From the NCBI GenBank assembly GCA_947467605.1, contig CANIII010000003.1, forward strand, positions 138,154-202,153: DNA of 64,000 bases, in the 5' to 3' direction. The translations under genes and the position numbers were made by a program. This document shows, piece by piece, positions 16,003 to 23,972 of this stretch. How positions within the stretch are numbered: the first letter of the stretch is position 1; the number at the start of each line of letters is the position of its first letter. This DNA is from Acidobacteriota bacterium. GTDB taxonomy: Bacteria > Acidobacteriota > Vicinamibacteria > Vicinamibacterales > SCN-69-37. Under the pieces are notes generated by a model that saw only the letters and a list, made by a program, of their open reading frames with translations, was not told where the DNA came from and made no database searches.

Positions 16003-17126
16003 CGACGGTCGTCTTCTTCGTCTCCGGGCACGGATTCGGTCACGCCTCGCGCGAGGTTGAGGTGATGAACGCACTCGGTGCCCGGCTCGGCATCGAATTG
16101 CGTTTGATCATTCGCTCAGCGGTCGGTCCGTCCTTGCTCGAGCGCACGCTCAAGGTGCCCTACGAACTGAGGCCTGGCATCTGTGACACGGGTGTCGTGC
16201 AGACCAACAGCGTGACGCATGATGACCGCGGCACCATCGCCGCCGCGGTGGAATTCTACGGCTCGTTCGACGCACGTGTCGCGGCGGAAGCGGCGGCACT
16301 CCGCGACGATGACGTCGCGCTCATCGTGGCCGACATCGCGCCGCTCGGGCTGGCGGTCGGCGCAGCGCTCGGCGTGCCGTCCATCTTCATCGCGAACTTT
16401 ACGTGGGACTGGATCTACGAGGGGCACGCGGGATTTTCCGACGCGGCGCCGACGGTGATCGAGACGATTCGCCGCGCACACGCCCACGCCACGCTCACAC
16501 TGAAACTTCCGTTGTCGCCGTCCTTCGCGGGCTCGGGCCTGGGCGATGTGCGCGACCTGCCGTTGATCGCGCGCCGTTCAACGCACACACAAGTAGAGAC
16601 GCGCGCACACTTTGGATTGCCGCAGTCACGCAAGATCGCGCTGCTCTCGTTTGGTGGCTACGGACTGAGCGAGCTCAATCTGTCGGATGTCGATTGCGCA
16701 GATGACTGGGATCTGGTCGTCACGGATCGCAGCGTCAACGACTCACCCGCCACGCGGCTCCCCTACGTCCACGCCGTCTCAGAAGCGGGTCTGGCCGGCG
16801 CGTTTCGGTACGAGGATCTGGTCGCTGCGGCTGATGCGGTCATCACGAAACCCGGCTTCGGCATCATCGGCGAATGCGCGACCGCCGGCACACCGATGGT
16901 CTACACCTCGCGCGGCGACTTCCGCGAGTACGACGTGCTCGTCGAAGAGATGCCGCGCGTCTTGCGCTGCGCGTTTGTCAGTCAGGCTGATCTGTTCGGC
17001 GGACGATGGCGGGCGGCGCTCGCGTCAGCGCCGGCGCAGCCGGCTCCGCCGGTGCGTCTTGATCCGATCGGTGCCGAGGTCGCGGCAGAAACGATTGCCA
17101 CGTTCGTGAAAGAACGCCGGCTCTAG
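15999..17126 (+). CDS. GT-B fold glycosyltransferase, arabinokinase N-domain-like
   Basis: This 375-residue protein begins with a glycine-rich segment, SGHGFGHASREVEV, and has a C-terminal nucleotide-sugar half containing ITKPGFGIIGECATAGTP, typical of UDP-glycosyltransferase/MurG-like GT-B folds. The SGHGFGHA opening and YTSRGDFREYDVLV match the N-terminal domain found fused to plant L-arabinokinase and stand-alone in bacteria. The acceptor is unknown. No signal or membrane segment is seen. It is coupled to lon by ATGA; a functional link is not obvious. Confidence 0.75.
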   Translation: MTTVVFFVSGHGFGHASREVEVMNALGARLGIELRLIIRSAVGPSLLERTLKVPYELRPGICDTGVVQTNSVTHDDRGTIAAAVEFYGSFDARVAAEAAALRDDDVALIVADIAPLGLAVGAALGVPSIFIANFTWDWIYEGHAGFSDAAPTVIETIRRAHAHATLTLKLPLSPSFAGSGLGDVRDLPLIARRSTHTQVETRAHFGLPQSRKIALLSFGGYGLSELNLSDVDCADDWDLVVTDRSVNDSPATRLPYVHAVSEAGLAGAFRYEDLVAAADAVITKPGFGIIGECATAGTPMVYTSRGDFREYDVLVEEMPRVLRCAFVSQADLFGGRWRAALASAPAQPAPPVRLDPIGAEVAAETIATFVKERRL

Positions 17127-17128
17127 CG

Positions 17129-17157
17129 GAACGCCGACCTTGAAAACCAGGGTCGGG
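17129..17157. repeat. REP-like palindrome (CCGACC ... GGTCGG) followed by CTACG
   Basis: CCGACCT and AGGGTCGG pair across an 8-base loop in the 31-base gap between convergent genes, followed by GGCTACG. The motif, stem then [GG]CTACG/CTCC, resembles the palindromes at 29818-29906 and 30144-30165. It may also end transcription of either gene; no T-run follows. Confidence 0.45.
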
Positions 17158-17778
17158 CTACGTACTACGTACCTGTTGACGCCAGGACAACACGAACGCT
17201 GGCGGCACATTCGCAAACACTGCGCGTCGTGTGGCCACTGAACCAAAGCGCGTCGCCATGTCTCGCCGAAACGCGACGGCCGGCGGCGTGGGATACGCGT
17301 GGATGTACTGGAACGTTGTAAACGTGCCGCCGGGACCGAGCGTCGCCTGAATCGCCGCGAGGATGTCACGCGACAGCTGTGCCGGCAGGCTCGCGAACGG
17401 CAGACCGGAAATGATGTGGTCCACGTGCGACCAACCGCGAGATGACAGCATCGCTGACAACTCGGCCGCCGATCCGCACTCGCAATCAAGCGCCGGCCAA
17501 CGAACGCGCAGTTCTCGACAGAAGTGCGCATTGATATCCACGGCCAGGAACTTCCCGCCCTCTGGCAGTCGGTCGATGACCTCTCGCGTGAAGACACCGG
17601 TCCCGGGACCCAGTTCGACCACGCGACTCTCGGACGTGAGTGTGAGGTGCGCCACCATCGCGCGCGCGAGGGTCCGCGAACTGGGCGCCAGTGCCCCGAC
17701 TTGCCTGGGGTTGCGAAGAAACCGTCCCAGAAACACGAGGTGTTCCTGCAGCGCCGACCTCTGCCGGCGCTCGGTCAT
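17158..17778 (-). CDS. Phospholipid N-methyltransferase-like SAM methyltransferase
   Basis: This 206-residue class I methyltransferase opens with FLRNPRQVGALAPSSRTLAR, the hallmark of the Rhizobium/Rhodobacter phospholipid N-methyltransferase (PmtA) family. The SAM-binding motif is VVELGPGTGVFTREV, with an acidic residue at FLAVDIN, and ISGLPFASLP corresponds to the NPPY-like motif of the rRNA-dimethylase-related fold. It could methylate phosphatidylethanolamine. It overlaps the upstream homocysteine methyltransferase/MTHFR gene by four bases, a sensible pairing because that enzyme regenerates methionine for SAM. Confidence 0.8.
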   Translation of the reverse strand: MTERRQRSALQEHLVFLGRFLRNPRQVGALAPSSRTLARAMVAHLTLTSESRVVELGPGTGVFTREVIDRLPEGGKFLAVDINAHFCRELRVRWPALDCECGSAAELSAMLSSRGWSHVDHIISGLPFASLPAQLSRDILAAIQATLGPGGTFTTFQYIHAYPTPPAVAFRRDMATRFGSVATRRAVFANVPPAFVLSWRQQVRST

Positions 17779-19541
17779 CCGTGCACCGTCTTCAGGAAGC
17801 GTTCCACGCTCTCGACCGATCCGTGCAGCGGCCGCACGGACACGCCCTGCACCAGGGGCTTGAGCGCGTTGAACACGGCAATCGTGATCGCCATGCCTTC
17901 AGTGATCGGATCCGTCGCCGCGCGCATCCGCGCCAGCAGCGCCTCGGGCACCGACACGTCTGTCACTTCGCTCGACATGAACTCGATCTGGCGCACGCTC
18001 TCAAGCGGCACCAACCCGGCGATCACCGGCAGCCCTGTGGCATGCAGTCGCGGCAGGATGGCGAGGAACGCATCCGCATCGACGACGGGCGGCGTCAGAA
18101 TGAATTCGGCACCCGCCTCGACTTTGTAGTCGAGACGACGCCACTCGGCATCGAGACTGGGTGCTGATGGGTTGACCGCCACGCCGATATGAAACTGCGT
18201 CGCGCCGCCGAGCGATTGCCCGCCGATGTCGAGGCCATGATTCAGGCGCGCGACCATGTTCGTGAGACCGATCGAGTCGACTTCGTCGATCGCGGTGGCA
18301 TCCGCGTACGTCCCCTGACTCGGTGGGTCACCTGTCACGAGCAGCACATTGCGCAGCCCCATCGCGTGCGCGCCAAGCAGATCCGACTGCATGCCTATCA
18401 ACGACCGTTGACGCGCCGAGTAGTGCAACAGCGGCTCAACTCCACGCGCGGTCATGAGTTGCGACAGGGCCAGCGCGCTCACATGCGCGCTGCTGCGCGG
18501 ATAGTCGGGCACGTTCACGGCCGTCACGCCCAGTGCCGCGCAGCGCTCCGCATGACGCACCGCCGACGAGACGTCCATGCCGCGTGGTGGCGCGATCTCA
18601 GCCAGCATCACGAATGTGCCGCTCGCGAGCGCGTGCGCCAATGCCGATTTCTCAGCGCGCGCAACGGGCGTCACGGGCTCGGCGGGAGCGCCGACGACCA
18701 GCGCCGATGTCGATCGCGTCACCGGACCCGCGGCGCGCACGGCGAGCGCAATCTGTCGAATGTGTTCGGGCGTCGTACCGCAGCAACCGCCGACGAGCCG
18801 CGCGCCCGCCGAGACAAACCGGCGCGCGTAGCTGGCCATGTAGTCGGGCGATCCCAGATACAGATTTCGTCCGTCCACATCGCGCGGCCGGCCGGCATTC
18901 GGCTGCGCCGACAGTCGTCGCGATGTCGCACGCGCCATCCGCTCAATCGTCTCGAGCATCGAGGCTGGCCCAACGCAACAGTTCACACCGATGACATCGG
19001 CACCCGCCTCTTGCAGTCTCGGCGCAAACGTCTCCGGCGGCGTGCCATCCAAACTATTGCCGTCGTCCTCGGTCGTCATCTGCGCGACGATCGGCAGCGC
19101 CGACACGCGGCGCACCGCGCGCACGGCCGCGACCAGTTCGTTCACATCGCGGAAGGTCTCGAGCATGAAAAGGTCGACGCCGCCTTCGACCAGCGCGAGC
19201 GCCTGCTCAGCAAATGCGGCTTCGGCGTCATCGACACCGGTCTTGCCCCACGGCTCGATGCGCACACCGAGCGGCCCCATGGAACCGGCGACCCACGCGC
19301 CATCACGTGCGGCGCGCTTGGCGATGCGCGCGCCCTGCACGTTGATCGAATGCAGCTGATCGACGAGTCCAAAGGTCGCGAGTTTGAAACGATTGGCGCC
19401 GAAGGTGTTGGTCTCGAGCACGTCAGCGCCGGCGCGCACGTATTCTTGATGCACGTCGAACACGAGCTCCTGTTGAGTCAGGTTCAACTCATCGAAGCAT
19501 TTGTTGAGAAAGATGCCCTTGGCGTAGAGCATCGTGCCCAT
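17775..19541 (-). CDS. Bifunctional homocysteine S-methyltransferase / 5,10-methylenetetrahydrofolate reductase
   Basis: The N-terminal half (to about 290) is a homocysteine methyltransferase barrel with zinc-binding Cys in GVNCCVGP and GGCCGTTPEHI. The C-terminal half (from about 310) is a MTHFR-like flavin barrel (EIAPPRG, LLVTGDPPSQG, FHIGVAVNP). This is the domain order of B. subtilis YitJ (about 612 residues). The first ATG (19541) is internal to the conserved motif: in-frame codons just upstream encode VCDGA before MGTML. The only upstream in-frame stop is the nuoI TGA (19605-19607), and no ATG, GTG or TTG lies between, so translation probably begins at CTG 19583 or ATT 19595. Coordinates use the ATG conservatively. 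Confidence 0.9.
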   Translation of the reverse strand: MGTMLYAKGIFLNKCFDELNLTQQELVFDVHQEYVRAGADVLETNTFGANRFKLATFGLVDQLHSINVQGARIAKRAARDGAWVAGSMGPLGVRIEPWGKTGVDDAEAAFAEQALALVEGGVDLFMLETFRDVNELVAAVRAVRRVSALPIVAQMTTEDDGNSLDGTPPETFAPRLQEAGADVIGVNCCVGPASMLETIERMARATSRRLSAQPNAGRPRDVDGRNLYLGSPDYMASYARRFVSAGARLVGGCCGTTPEHIRQIALAVRAAGPVTRSTSALVVGAPAEPVTPVARAEKSALAHALASGTFVMLAEIAPPRGMDVSSAVRHAERCAALGVTAVNVPDYPRSSAHVSALALSQLMTARGVEPLLHYSARQRSLIGMQSDLLGAHAMGLRNVLLVTGDPPSQGTYADATAIDEVDSIGLTNMVARLNHGLDIGGQSLGGATQFHIGVAVNPSAPSLDAEWRRLDYKVEAGAEFILTPPVVDADAFLAILPRLHATGLPVIAGLVPLESVRQIEFMSSEVTDVSVPEALLARMRAATDPITEGMAITIAVFNALKPLVQGVSVRPLHGSVESVERFLKTVHG

Positions 19542-19604
19542 CGCCCCGTCACAGACGAGCGCGCGGGCGTCGAGTTCTTGCAGGAATGGCTTAATCGGCG
19601 TGCC

Positions 19605-20054
19605 TCACGCCACTCGAATCGGACCGGCGGGCTTGGCCGACTTGGCCGGCACGAGCATATCGGCCTTGTCCCAGATGAAGTCCTTCGAGCTGTAGACCGC
19701 GAGCTCGTAGTCCTTCCCCATGAACACGGCAGACACTGGGCAGGCTTCTTCGCAGTAGCCGCAGAAGATGCAGCGGGTCTTGTGAATCTGGTAGGTGCTC
19801 GCGTAACGCGGGCCAGCCATCACCGTGCCGTCATTTTCCGCCGGCTCGAGGTAAATGGCGTCGGCCGGGCATGCCACCGAGCAGAGGCCACAGGCGACGC
19901 ACTTTTCGAGATCGTTCTCGTCGCGCATCAACACTTGCTTGCCGCGATACTTCGGGAAGACCGGAACTTTCTGATCCGGGTAGTTCACCGTGATCGGCTT
20001 GCGAAACATGTGCTTCAACGTGGTTGCGAAACCGACCAGAAACGGACGAATCAT
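19605..20054 (-). CDS. nuoI: NADH-quinone oxidoreductase subunit I (2x[4Fe-4S] ferredoxin)
   Basis: This 149-residue protein has two [4Fe-4S] motifs, CVACGLCSVACP and CIFCGYCEEACP, in the spacing of complex I subunit NuoI, plus the PDQKVPVFPKYRG stretch that precedes the first cluster. It passes electrons toward N2 and quinone at the membrane. The other complex I subunits are not in this window. Start ATG 20054 is seven bases after a minus-strand TATGAT box, so a leaderless mRNA is likely; ATG 20066 lies inside that box. It ends in the same frame as the downstream HMT/MTHFR gene. Confidence 0.9.
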   Translation of the reverse strand: MIRPFLVGFATTLKHMFRKPITVNYPDQKVPVFPKYRGKQVLMRDENDLEKCVACGLCSVACPADAIYLEPAENDGTVMAGPRYASTYQIHKTRCIFCGYCEEACPVSAVFMGKDYELAVYSSKDFIWDKADMLVPAKSAKPAGPIRVA

Positions 20055-20061
20055 GGGTAGA

Positions 20062-20067
20062 ATCATA
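20062..20067 (-). promoter_or_regulatory. nuoI: Candidate nuoI -10 box (TATGAT), seven bases before ATG 20054
   Basis: The minus strand reads TATGAT, TCTACCC, ATG. The predicted start site coincides with the start codon. The divergent lepB gene has its own extended -10 (TGC TAATGT at 20093-20101). Confidence 0.5.
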
Positions 20068-20092
20068 CCAAATGCTCCAGTCGTCCTTCTTT

Positions 20093-20101
20093 TGCTAATG
20101 T
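20093..20101 (+). promoter_or_regulatory. lepB: Candidate extended -10 for lepB (TGCTAATGT)
   Basis: TGC plus TAATGT lies 13 bases before the lepB ATG at 20115, giving a leader of about 7 nt with no Shine-Dalgarno sequence. Confidence 0.4.
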
Positions 20102-20114
20102 ACGTGTACCGACG

Positions 20115-20912
20115 ATGACAGAGGACTTGAATCCCGCCTTGGCCCCTTCGCCTGATCTGCCCAACGCAGATGGGCCCATTGAATCGTCGCAGCCAGTGCC
20201 TGAGGCTGACGTTCAGGCTGAGGCCACCCACACGCTATTTGCCGTGGCGGATGCGAACGACGGGCTGGAGGCGATCGACCCATCGGAGCCGGCGCCGAGT
20301 GAATTTGATCAACCTGGCCTGAACGGTCTCGAACCGGCTGTGGCCTTCGAGCCGATTGACCAGCCGGCGATTATTCCGTCCAACGATCTGCAATTCAGCC
20401 ACATCGCCGATGAACTCTGGGCTTGGCTCAAGACGCTCATGTCGGCGGCTGTCTACGCCACTCTCATCGTGACGTTTGGCTTTCAGGTGGCGCGGGTCGA
20501 GGGCCAGAGCATGGCGCCGACGCTCGAGGATCAGGACCGCCTGATCGTCAACAAGCTCCACTATCGCCTGGACGCGCCCGTTGTGGGCGACATCGTGATG
20601 CTCTACTACCCTCGCGATCCCGACAAGTCGTTCGTCAAGCGCGTCATCGGCGAGCCGGGCGACACGATTCGCGTCGAGAACGGCCGCGTCTTCCGCAACG
20701 ATGTGCCAATGCGCGATGACTTCATCGCCGACGAATATCGGTCACACGATGACTGGGGGCCCGAGGTCATTCCCGAGGGCTACTACTTCGTGATGGGTGA
20801 TCATCGGAACAACAGCTCCGACAGCCGCGCGTGGGGATTTGTGCCGAAGAAATACATCATCGGCAAGGTCCAGCTGCGTTGGTGGCCGATCAAGCAAGCG
20901 CGAATGTTCTAA
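20115..20912 (+). CDS. lepB: Signal peptidase I with long acidic N-terminal extension
   Basis: This 265-residue type I signal peptidase has catalytic Ser132 in GQSMAPTL and general base Lys175 in KSFVKRVIG; the GDHRNNSSDSR box and the C-terminal IGKVQLRWWP segment complete the S26 family pattern. A single membrane helix lies at about 108-124. The first 100 residues are an unusual Glu/Asp/Pro-rich cytosolic extension with no domain I recognise. It cleaves signal peptides of exported preproteins on the periplasmic side. It is convergent with the acyl-CoA ligase gene, with a 6-base gap. Confidence 0.95.
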   Translation: MTEDLNPALAPSPDLPNADGPIESSQPVPEADVQAEATHTLFAVADANDGLEAIDPSEPAPSEFDQPGLNGLEPAVAFEPIDQPAIIPSNDLQFSHIADELWAWLKTLMSAAVYATLIVTFGFQVARVEGQSMAPTLEDQDRLIVNKLHYRLDAPVVGDIVMLYYPRDPDKSFVKRVIGEPGDTIRVENGRVFRNDVPMRDDFIADEYRSHDDWGPEVIPEGYYFVMGDHRNNSSDSRAWGFVPKKYIIGKVQLRWWPIKQARMF

Positions 20913-20918
20913 GGGCGC

Positions 20919-22730
20919 CTACGAATACAGCTTGGCGATCTGGGGCGCGTAGCGCGCTTCGATCACTCGTCGCTTCACCTTCAGCGTTGGCGTCAGTTCA
21001 CCGCCGGCGATGCTGAAGTCTTCAATCACAATGGCAAATGCCTTGAGCCGCTCGAACTGCGCGAGCGGCTCGTTCACCGCATCAATCGCACTCTGAATCG
21101 CTGCGCGACTTTCTGGCCGTGCGGCCAACGCCGCGCGCGCGGATGCGTCGGATGGCGGTGGCTGCCCCACGGCCTCGGCTAACGCGCTCCAACGCGGCAG
21201 CACCAAGGCCGCGGGGAAACGCCGACCATCGCCCACCACGACAGCTTCGGCGATCACGTGCTGTCCGCGCAGTGCGGCTTCCAATGGCTGGGGCGCGATC
21301 TTCTTTCCCCCAGACGTGACCAGCAATTCTTTCTTGCGGTCCGTGATGCGCAGGCTGCCCTCGGCATCGATCACGCCAATGTCGCCGGTGTGGAACCAGC
21401 CATCGACGATGGCCTCGTTCGTGAGGTCAGGCCGGCCGAAGTACCCGGTCATGATGTTCGGGCCCTTCGCCAGAATCTCGCCGTCGCTGGCAATCCGAAG
21501 CTGCACACTTGGCAGCGGCGGGCCAACAGTGCCGAAACGCAGCGCATGGGGTCGGTTGACCGTGAGTACCGGCGCGGTCTCGGTGAGGCCGTAGCCTTCC
21601 GCGATTGGCAGACCGATCCCAAAGAAGAGGCGCCCAACTTCCTCTCGTAGCGGCGCGCTGCCCGAGACCGTGAAGCGCAGCCGGCCGCCAAGGCGCGACA
21701 GGATCGTGTTGAACACGAGGCGTCGAACCATGGGCAGCATCAGCCGCGCCCAGGCTGCCATCGGACGTCCGTCCGGCACTGTGCGACCGCGTTCATGCGC
21801 GACGGCCATTGCGAGATTGAAGACCAAGCGGCGAATGCCGATCTTCGCGCGCCCTCCCTCGAGGATTCGATCGAGCAGTTTTTCGTACACTCGCGGCACA
21901 CCGCTCATGATCGTTGGCCGGACCAGAAGCAGATCGCGGGCCATGGTGTCGATCGATTCGGCAAACACCAGCGAGACCCCGTGCGTGAGATAGACGTAGG
22001 CGGTCGTGCGCTCGAACGCGTGACACAGCGGGAGGTACGACAAGGCGACGTCCGACTCCGCCAATGACAACACCAGCTGCACGTCACGCAGGTTGGCGAT
22101 GATGTTGGCGTGCGTCAGCATCACGCCCTTCGGTTCTCCACTGCTGCCCGACGTGTAGATGATGGTGGCCAAATCGCTGGAGCTGACCGCGTGCGCATCA
22201 TCGTGAAATCGCGCGACCACGCTCGCGTCAGCCGCCAGGCGCCGGCCGAGGTCGAGGAGCTCATCAAGCGTATGAACAGGTAGTGATCCAGTGGGCGCGA
22301 CAGGCTGCAGGGAAACCGCCGCACGGAGACTTGGCAGTGTCGCGAGCCCGGAGGTCACCTTTGCGAGTTGCTCTGGGCTCGATGTCACCACGGCCATGGC
22401 ACCAGAGTCAGCGAGCAGAGCCGTCACTTGCACGGCAGACAGCGTGGGATAGATCGGCACGGTCACGGCGCCGCAGGCGAGAATCGCCATGTCGGTGACG
22501 AGCCAGTCGGGCCGGCTCTCGGCCAGGATCGCCACTCGGGCGCCGCGCGAGACACCCAATGTCTGGAGACCGAGCGAGAGGCTTCGCACACGGTCAAGGA
22601 GCGTGGCCCCACTCGTGTATTCGATGTGGTCAGCGCGGCAGACGCCGAGCAACTGTGGGGAAGGAAATGATTCCGCGAGGAAGAACGGCAGCCGCGACAG
22701 GGTTTCAGGAATCTGCCGAGTGCCCGCCAT
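20919..22730 (-). CDS. Long-chain fatty-acid-CoA ligase (AMP-forming)
   Basis: This 603-residue ANL-superfamily enzyme has the AMP-binding motif YTSGSSGEPKGVMLTH, the EGYGLTET motif, GWFHTGDIG and ITDRKKELLVTSGGKK. The C-terminal subdomain ends in LTPTLKVKRR, where the second Lys is the usual adenylation lysine. It activates fatty acids to acyl-CoA at the inner membrane. Start ATG 22730 shares a base with the moaC TGA, so it is the last gene of the rex-moaC-ligase operon; upstream in-frame residues lack family similarity. Confidence 0.93.
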   Translation of the reverse strand: MAGTRQIPETLSRLPFFLAESFPSPQLLGVCRADHIEYTSGATLLDRVRSLSLGLQTLGVSRGARVAILAESRPDWLVTDMAILACGAVTVPIYPTLSAVQVTALLADSGAMAVVTSSPEQLAKVTSGLATLPSLRAAVSLQPVAPTGSLPVHTLDELLDLGRRLAADASVVARFHDDAHAVSSSDLATIIYTSGSSGEPKGVMLTHANIIANLRDVQLVLSLAESDVALSYLPLCHAFERTTAYVYLTHGVSLVFAESIDTMARDLLLVRPTIMSGVPRVYEKLLDRILEGGRAKIGIRRLVFNLAMAVAHERGRTVPDGRPMAAWARLMLPMVRRLVFNTILSRLGGRLRFTVSGSAPLREEVGRLFFGIGLPIAEGYGLTETAPVLTVNRPHALRFGTVGPPLPSVQLRIASDGEILAKGPNIMTGYFGRPDLTNEAIVDGWFHTGDIGVIDAEGSLRITDRKKELLVTSGGKKIAPQPLEAALRGQHVIAEAVVVGDGRRFPAALVLPRWSALAEAVGQPPPSDASARAALAARPESRAAIQSAIDAVNEPLAQFERLKAFAIVIEDFSIAGGELTPTLKVKRRVIEARYAPQIAKLYS

Positions 22731-23230
22731 CAGTCTCGACGCCGATAGTGTCCGCTGCGACCGCCGCGCTTTTCGACGACCCGGATTTTGCCGATGGTCA
22801 TCCCGCGGTCCATCGCCTTGAGCATGTCGTAGATCGTGAGTGCCGCCACAGATACTGCGGCGAGCGCTTCCATTTCCACACCGGTGCGACCGCGCGTGCG
22901 AACCGTTGCGGTCAATCGATAGCCCCACGTGGCTGGCTCAATGTCGACGTTCACGTGCGACAACGCCAGCGGATGACACAGCGGGATCAAGTCGGATGTC
23001 CGTTTTGCGGCCATGATCCCGGCGAGCCGCGCGGTCTGAAGCGGATCGCCCTTCTTCACCGCACCGCTGCGCACGGCCCGCAGCGTCTCGCGATTCACGC
23101 GGATCTCCGCTGCGGCAATCGCTTCGCGATCGGTCTCGGGCTTGTCGCCAACGTCCACCATCTTCACGCGGCCACGCGTGTCCACATGCGACAACCGGGC
23201 CGTGCTTCGGGCAGTCTTACGCGCGGCCAT
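22730..23230 (-). CDS. moaC: Cyclic pyranopterin monophosphate synthase MoaC
   Basis: This 166-residue protein covers the whole MoaC domain: [18 protein letters not shown] at the start, [13 protein letters not shown] with the catalytic-site His, and [22 protein letters not shown] with KAMDRGM at the end. It converts the GTP-derived 3',8-cyclo intermediate to cyclic pyranopterin in molybdenum cofactor synthesis. This supports cofactor supply for the molybdopterin oxidoreductase at 46280-48319. It overlaps rex by 14 bases. Confidence 0.96.
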   Translation of the reverse strand: MAARKTARSTARLSHVDTRGRVKMVDVGDKPETDREAIAAAEIRVNRETLRAVRSGAVKKGDPLQTARLAGIMAAKRTSDLIPLCHPLALSHVNVDIEPATWGYRLTATVRTRGRTGVEMEALAAVSVAALTIYDMLKAMDRGMTIGKIRVVEKRGGRSGHYRRRD

Positions 23231-23888
23231 CGGCGTCGCCTCGCGCGAGAAAGAACGAGAGGCTCTCCATCGATACCGTCAGATCCATGTTCTTCACTCG
23301 CACGCCCGCAGGCACTTTCAGCGTCCCGGGTGAGAAGTTCAACACCGCGCGCACGCCACAGCTGACGACCTCGTCAACCACGCTTTGCGCGGCGGCCGCC
23401 GGCACCGCCACCACGGCGATGTCGATCGGCTCCTTCTTCACCATCTTCTTGAAGTCAGCGACGTCGAAGATCCGTACGCCGCCTCGGGACTGCTGCCCGA
23501 CCTTGGCTTTCGCCGCATCGAACAAGCCGACGATCACAAAACCTTCGCGGCGAAATCCGGGATAGTCCGCCAGGGCCATGCCGAGGTTACCCGCACCGAA
23601 GATCCCGACGCGGACCGTTCGATCGAGCCCGAGGATTTGACGTAGATGTCGCTTCAGCTCCTTGACGTAGTACCCGACCCCGCGGACGCCGAACTCGCCG
23701 AAATATGCGAGGTCCTTCCGGATCTGGGCGGCGTTCAAATGAAACTGCTCGGCCAGTGCCTTCGAGGACACCGTCTTGGTGCCCTCATCATCGAGCGCAT
23801 TGAGGCAGCGCAGGTAGACCGACAGCCGTCCGGCCGTCAGTTCCGACACCTGGTCATTGCCAAACTTCCCCTTGTTCCGTCCGGGCAC
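23217..23888 (-). CDS. rex: Redox-sensing transcriptional repressor Rex
   Basis: This 223-residue protein has an N-terminal winged helix (about 15-85, with [25 protein letters not shown], the Rex recognition helix) and a Rossmann domain with [18 protein letters not shown] for NADH. The C-terminal domain-swapped helix ends in SLSFFLARG. Rex releases DNA when NADH/NAD rises. The GTG start at 23888 is nine bases after a minus-strand TGCTAGAAT box. It leads the operon with moaC and the acyl-CoA ligase, which may therefore be autoregulated by redox state. Confidence 0.95.
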   Translation of the reverse strand: MPGRNKGKFGNDQVSELTAGRLSVYLRCLNALDDEGTKTVSSKALAEQFHLNAAQIRKDLAYFGEFGVRGVGYYVKELKRHLRQILGLDRTVRVGIFGAGNLGMALADYPGFRREGFVIVGLFDAAKAKVGQQSRGGVRIFDVADFKKMVKKEPIDIAVVAVPAAAAQSVVDEVVSCGVRAVLNFSPGTLKVPAGVRVKNMDLTVSMESLSFFLARGDADGRA

Positions 23889-23897
23889 AAGCTCGGG

Positions 23898-23906
23898 ATT
23901 CTAGCA
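23898..23906 (-). promoter_or_regulatory. rex: Candidate extended -10 for rex (TGCTAGAAT)
   Basis: The minus strand reads TGCTAGAAT, then nine bases, then GTG 23888. The predicted leader is about 2-3 nt. No TTGTGAAATTTTTCACAA-like Rex operator is evident nearby. Confidence 0.5.
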
Positions 23907-23957
23907 GCAAATTCGTCGCCGTCCGGTCACCTGTCGCCAGCGAACAGGACGACGACG

Positions 23958-23963
23958 TACACT
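23958..23963 (+). promoter_or_regulatory. Candidate -10 box (TACACT) for the Ig-like protein gene
   Basis: TACACT lies nine bases before ATG 23973, again implying a leader of about 3 nt. Confidence 0.4.
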
Positions 23964-23972
23964 GTCGGCTCC

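Noticed and set aside
18189..20060. Open frame of 623 codons on the plus strand
   Set aside because: It is antisense to the homocysteine methyltransferase/MTHFR and nuoI genes, is Arg/His-rich and has no recognisable domain; long antisense frames are expected at this GC content.
23889..23972. Rex operator in the rex/Ig-like divergent gap
   Set aside because: No TTGTG-N8-CACAA-like palindrome is visible in this gap.
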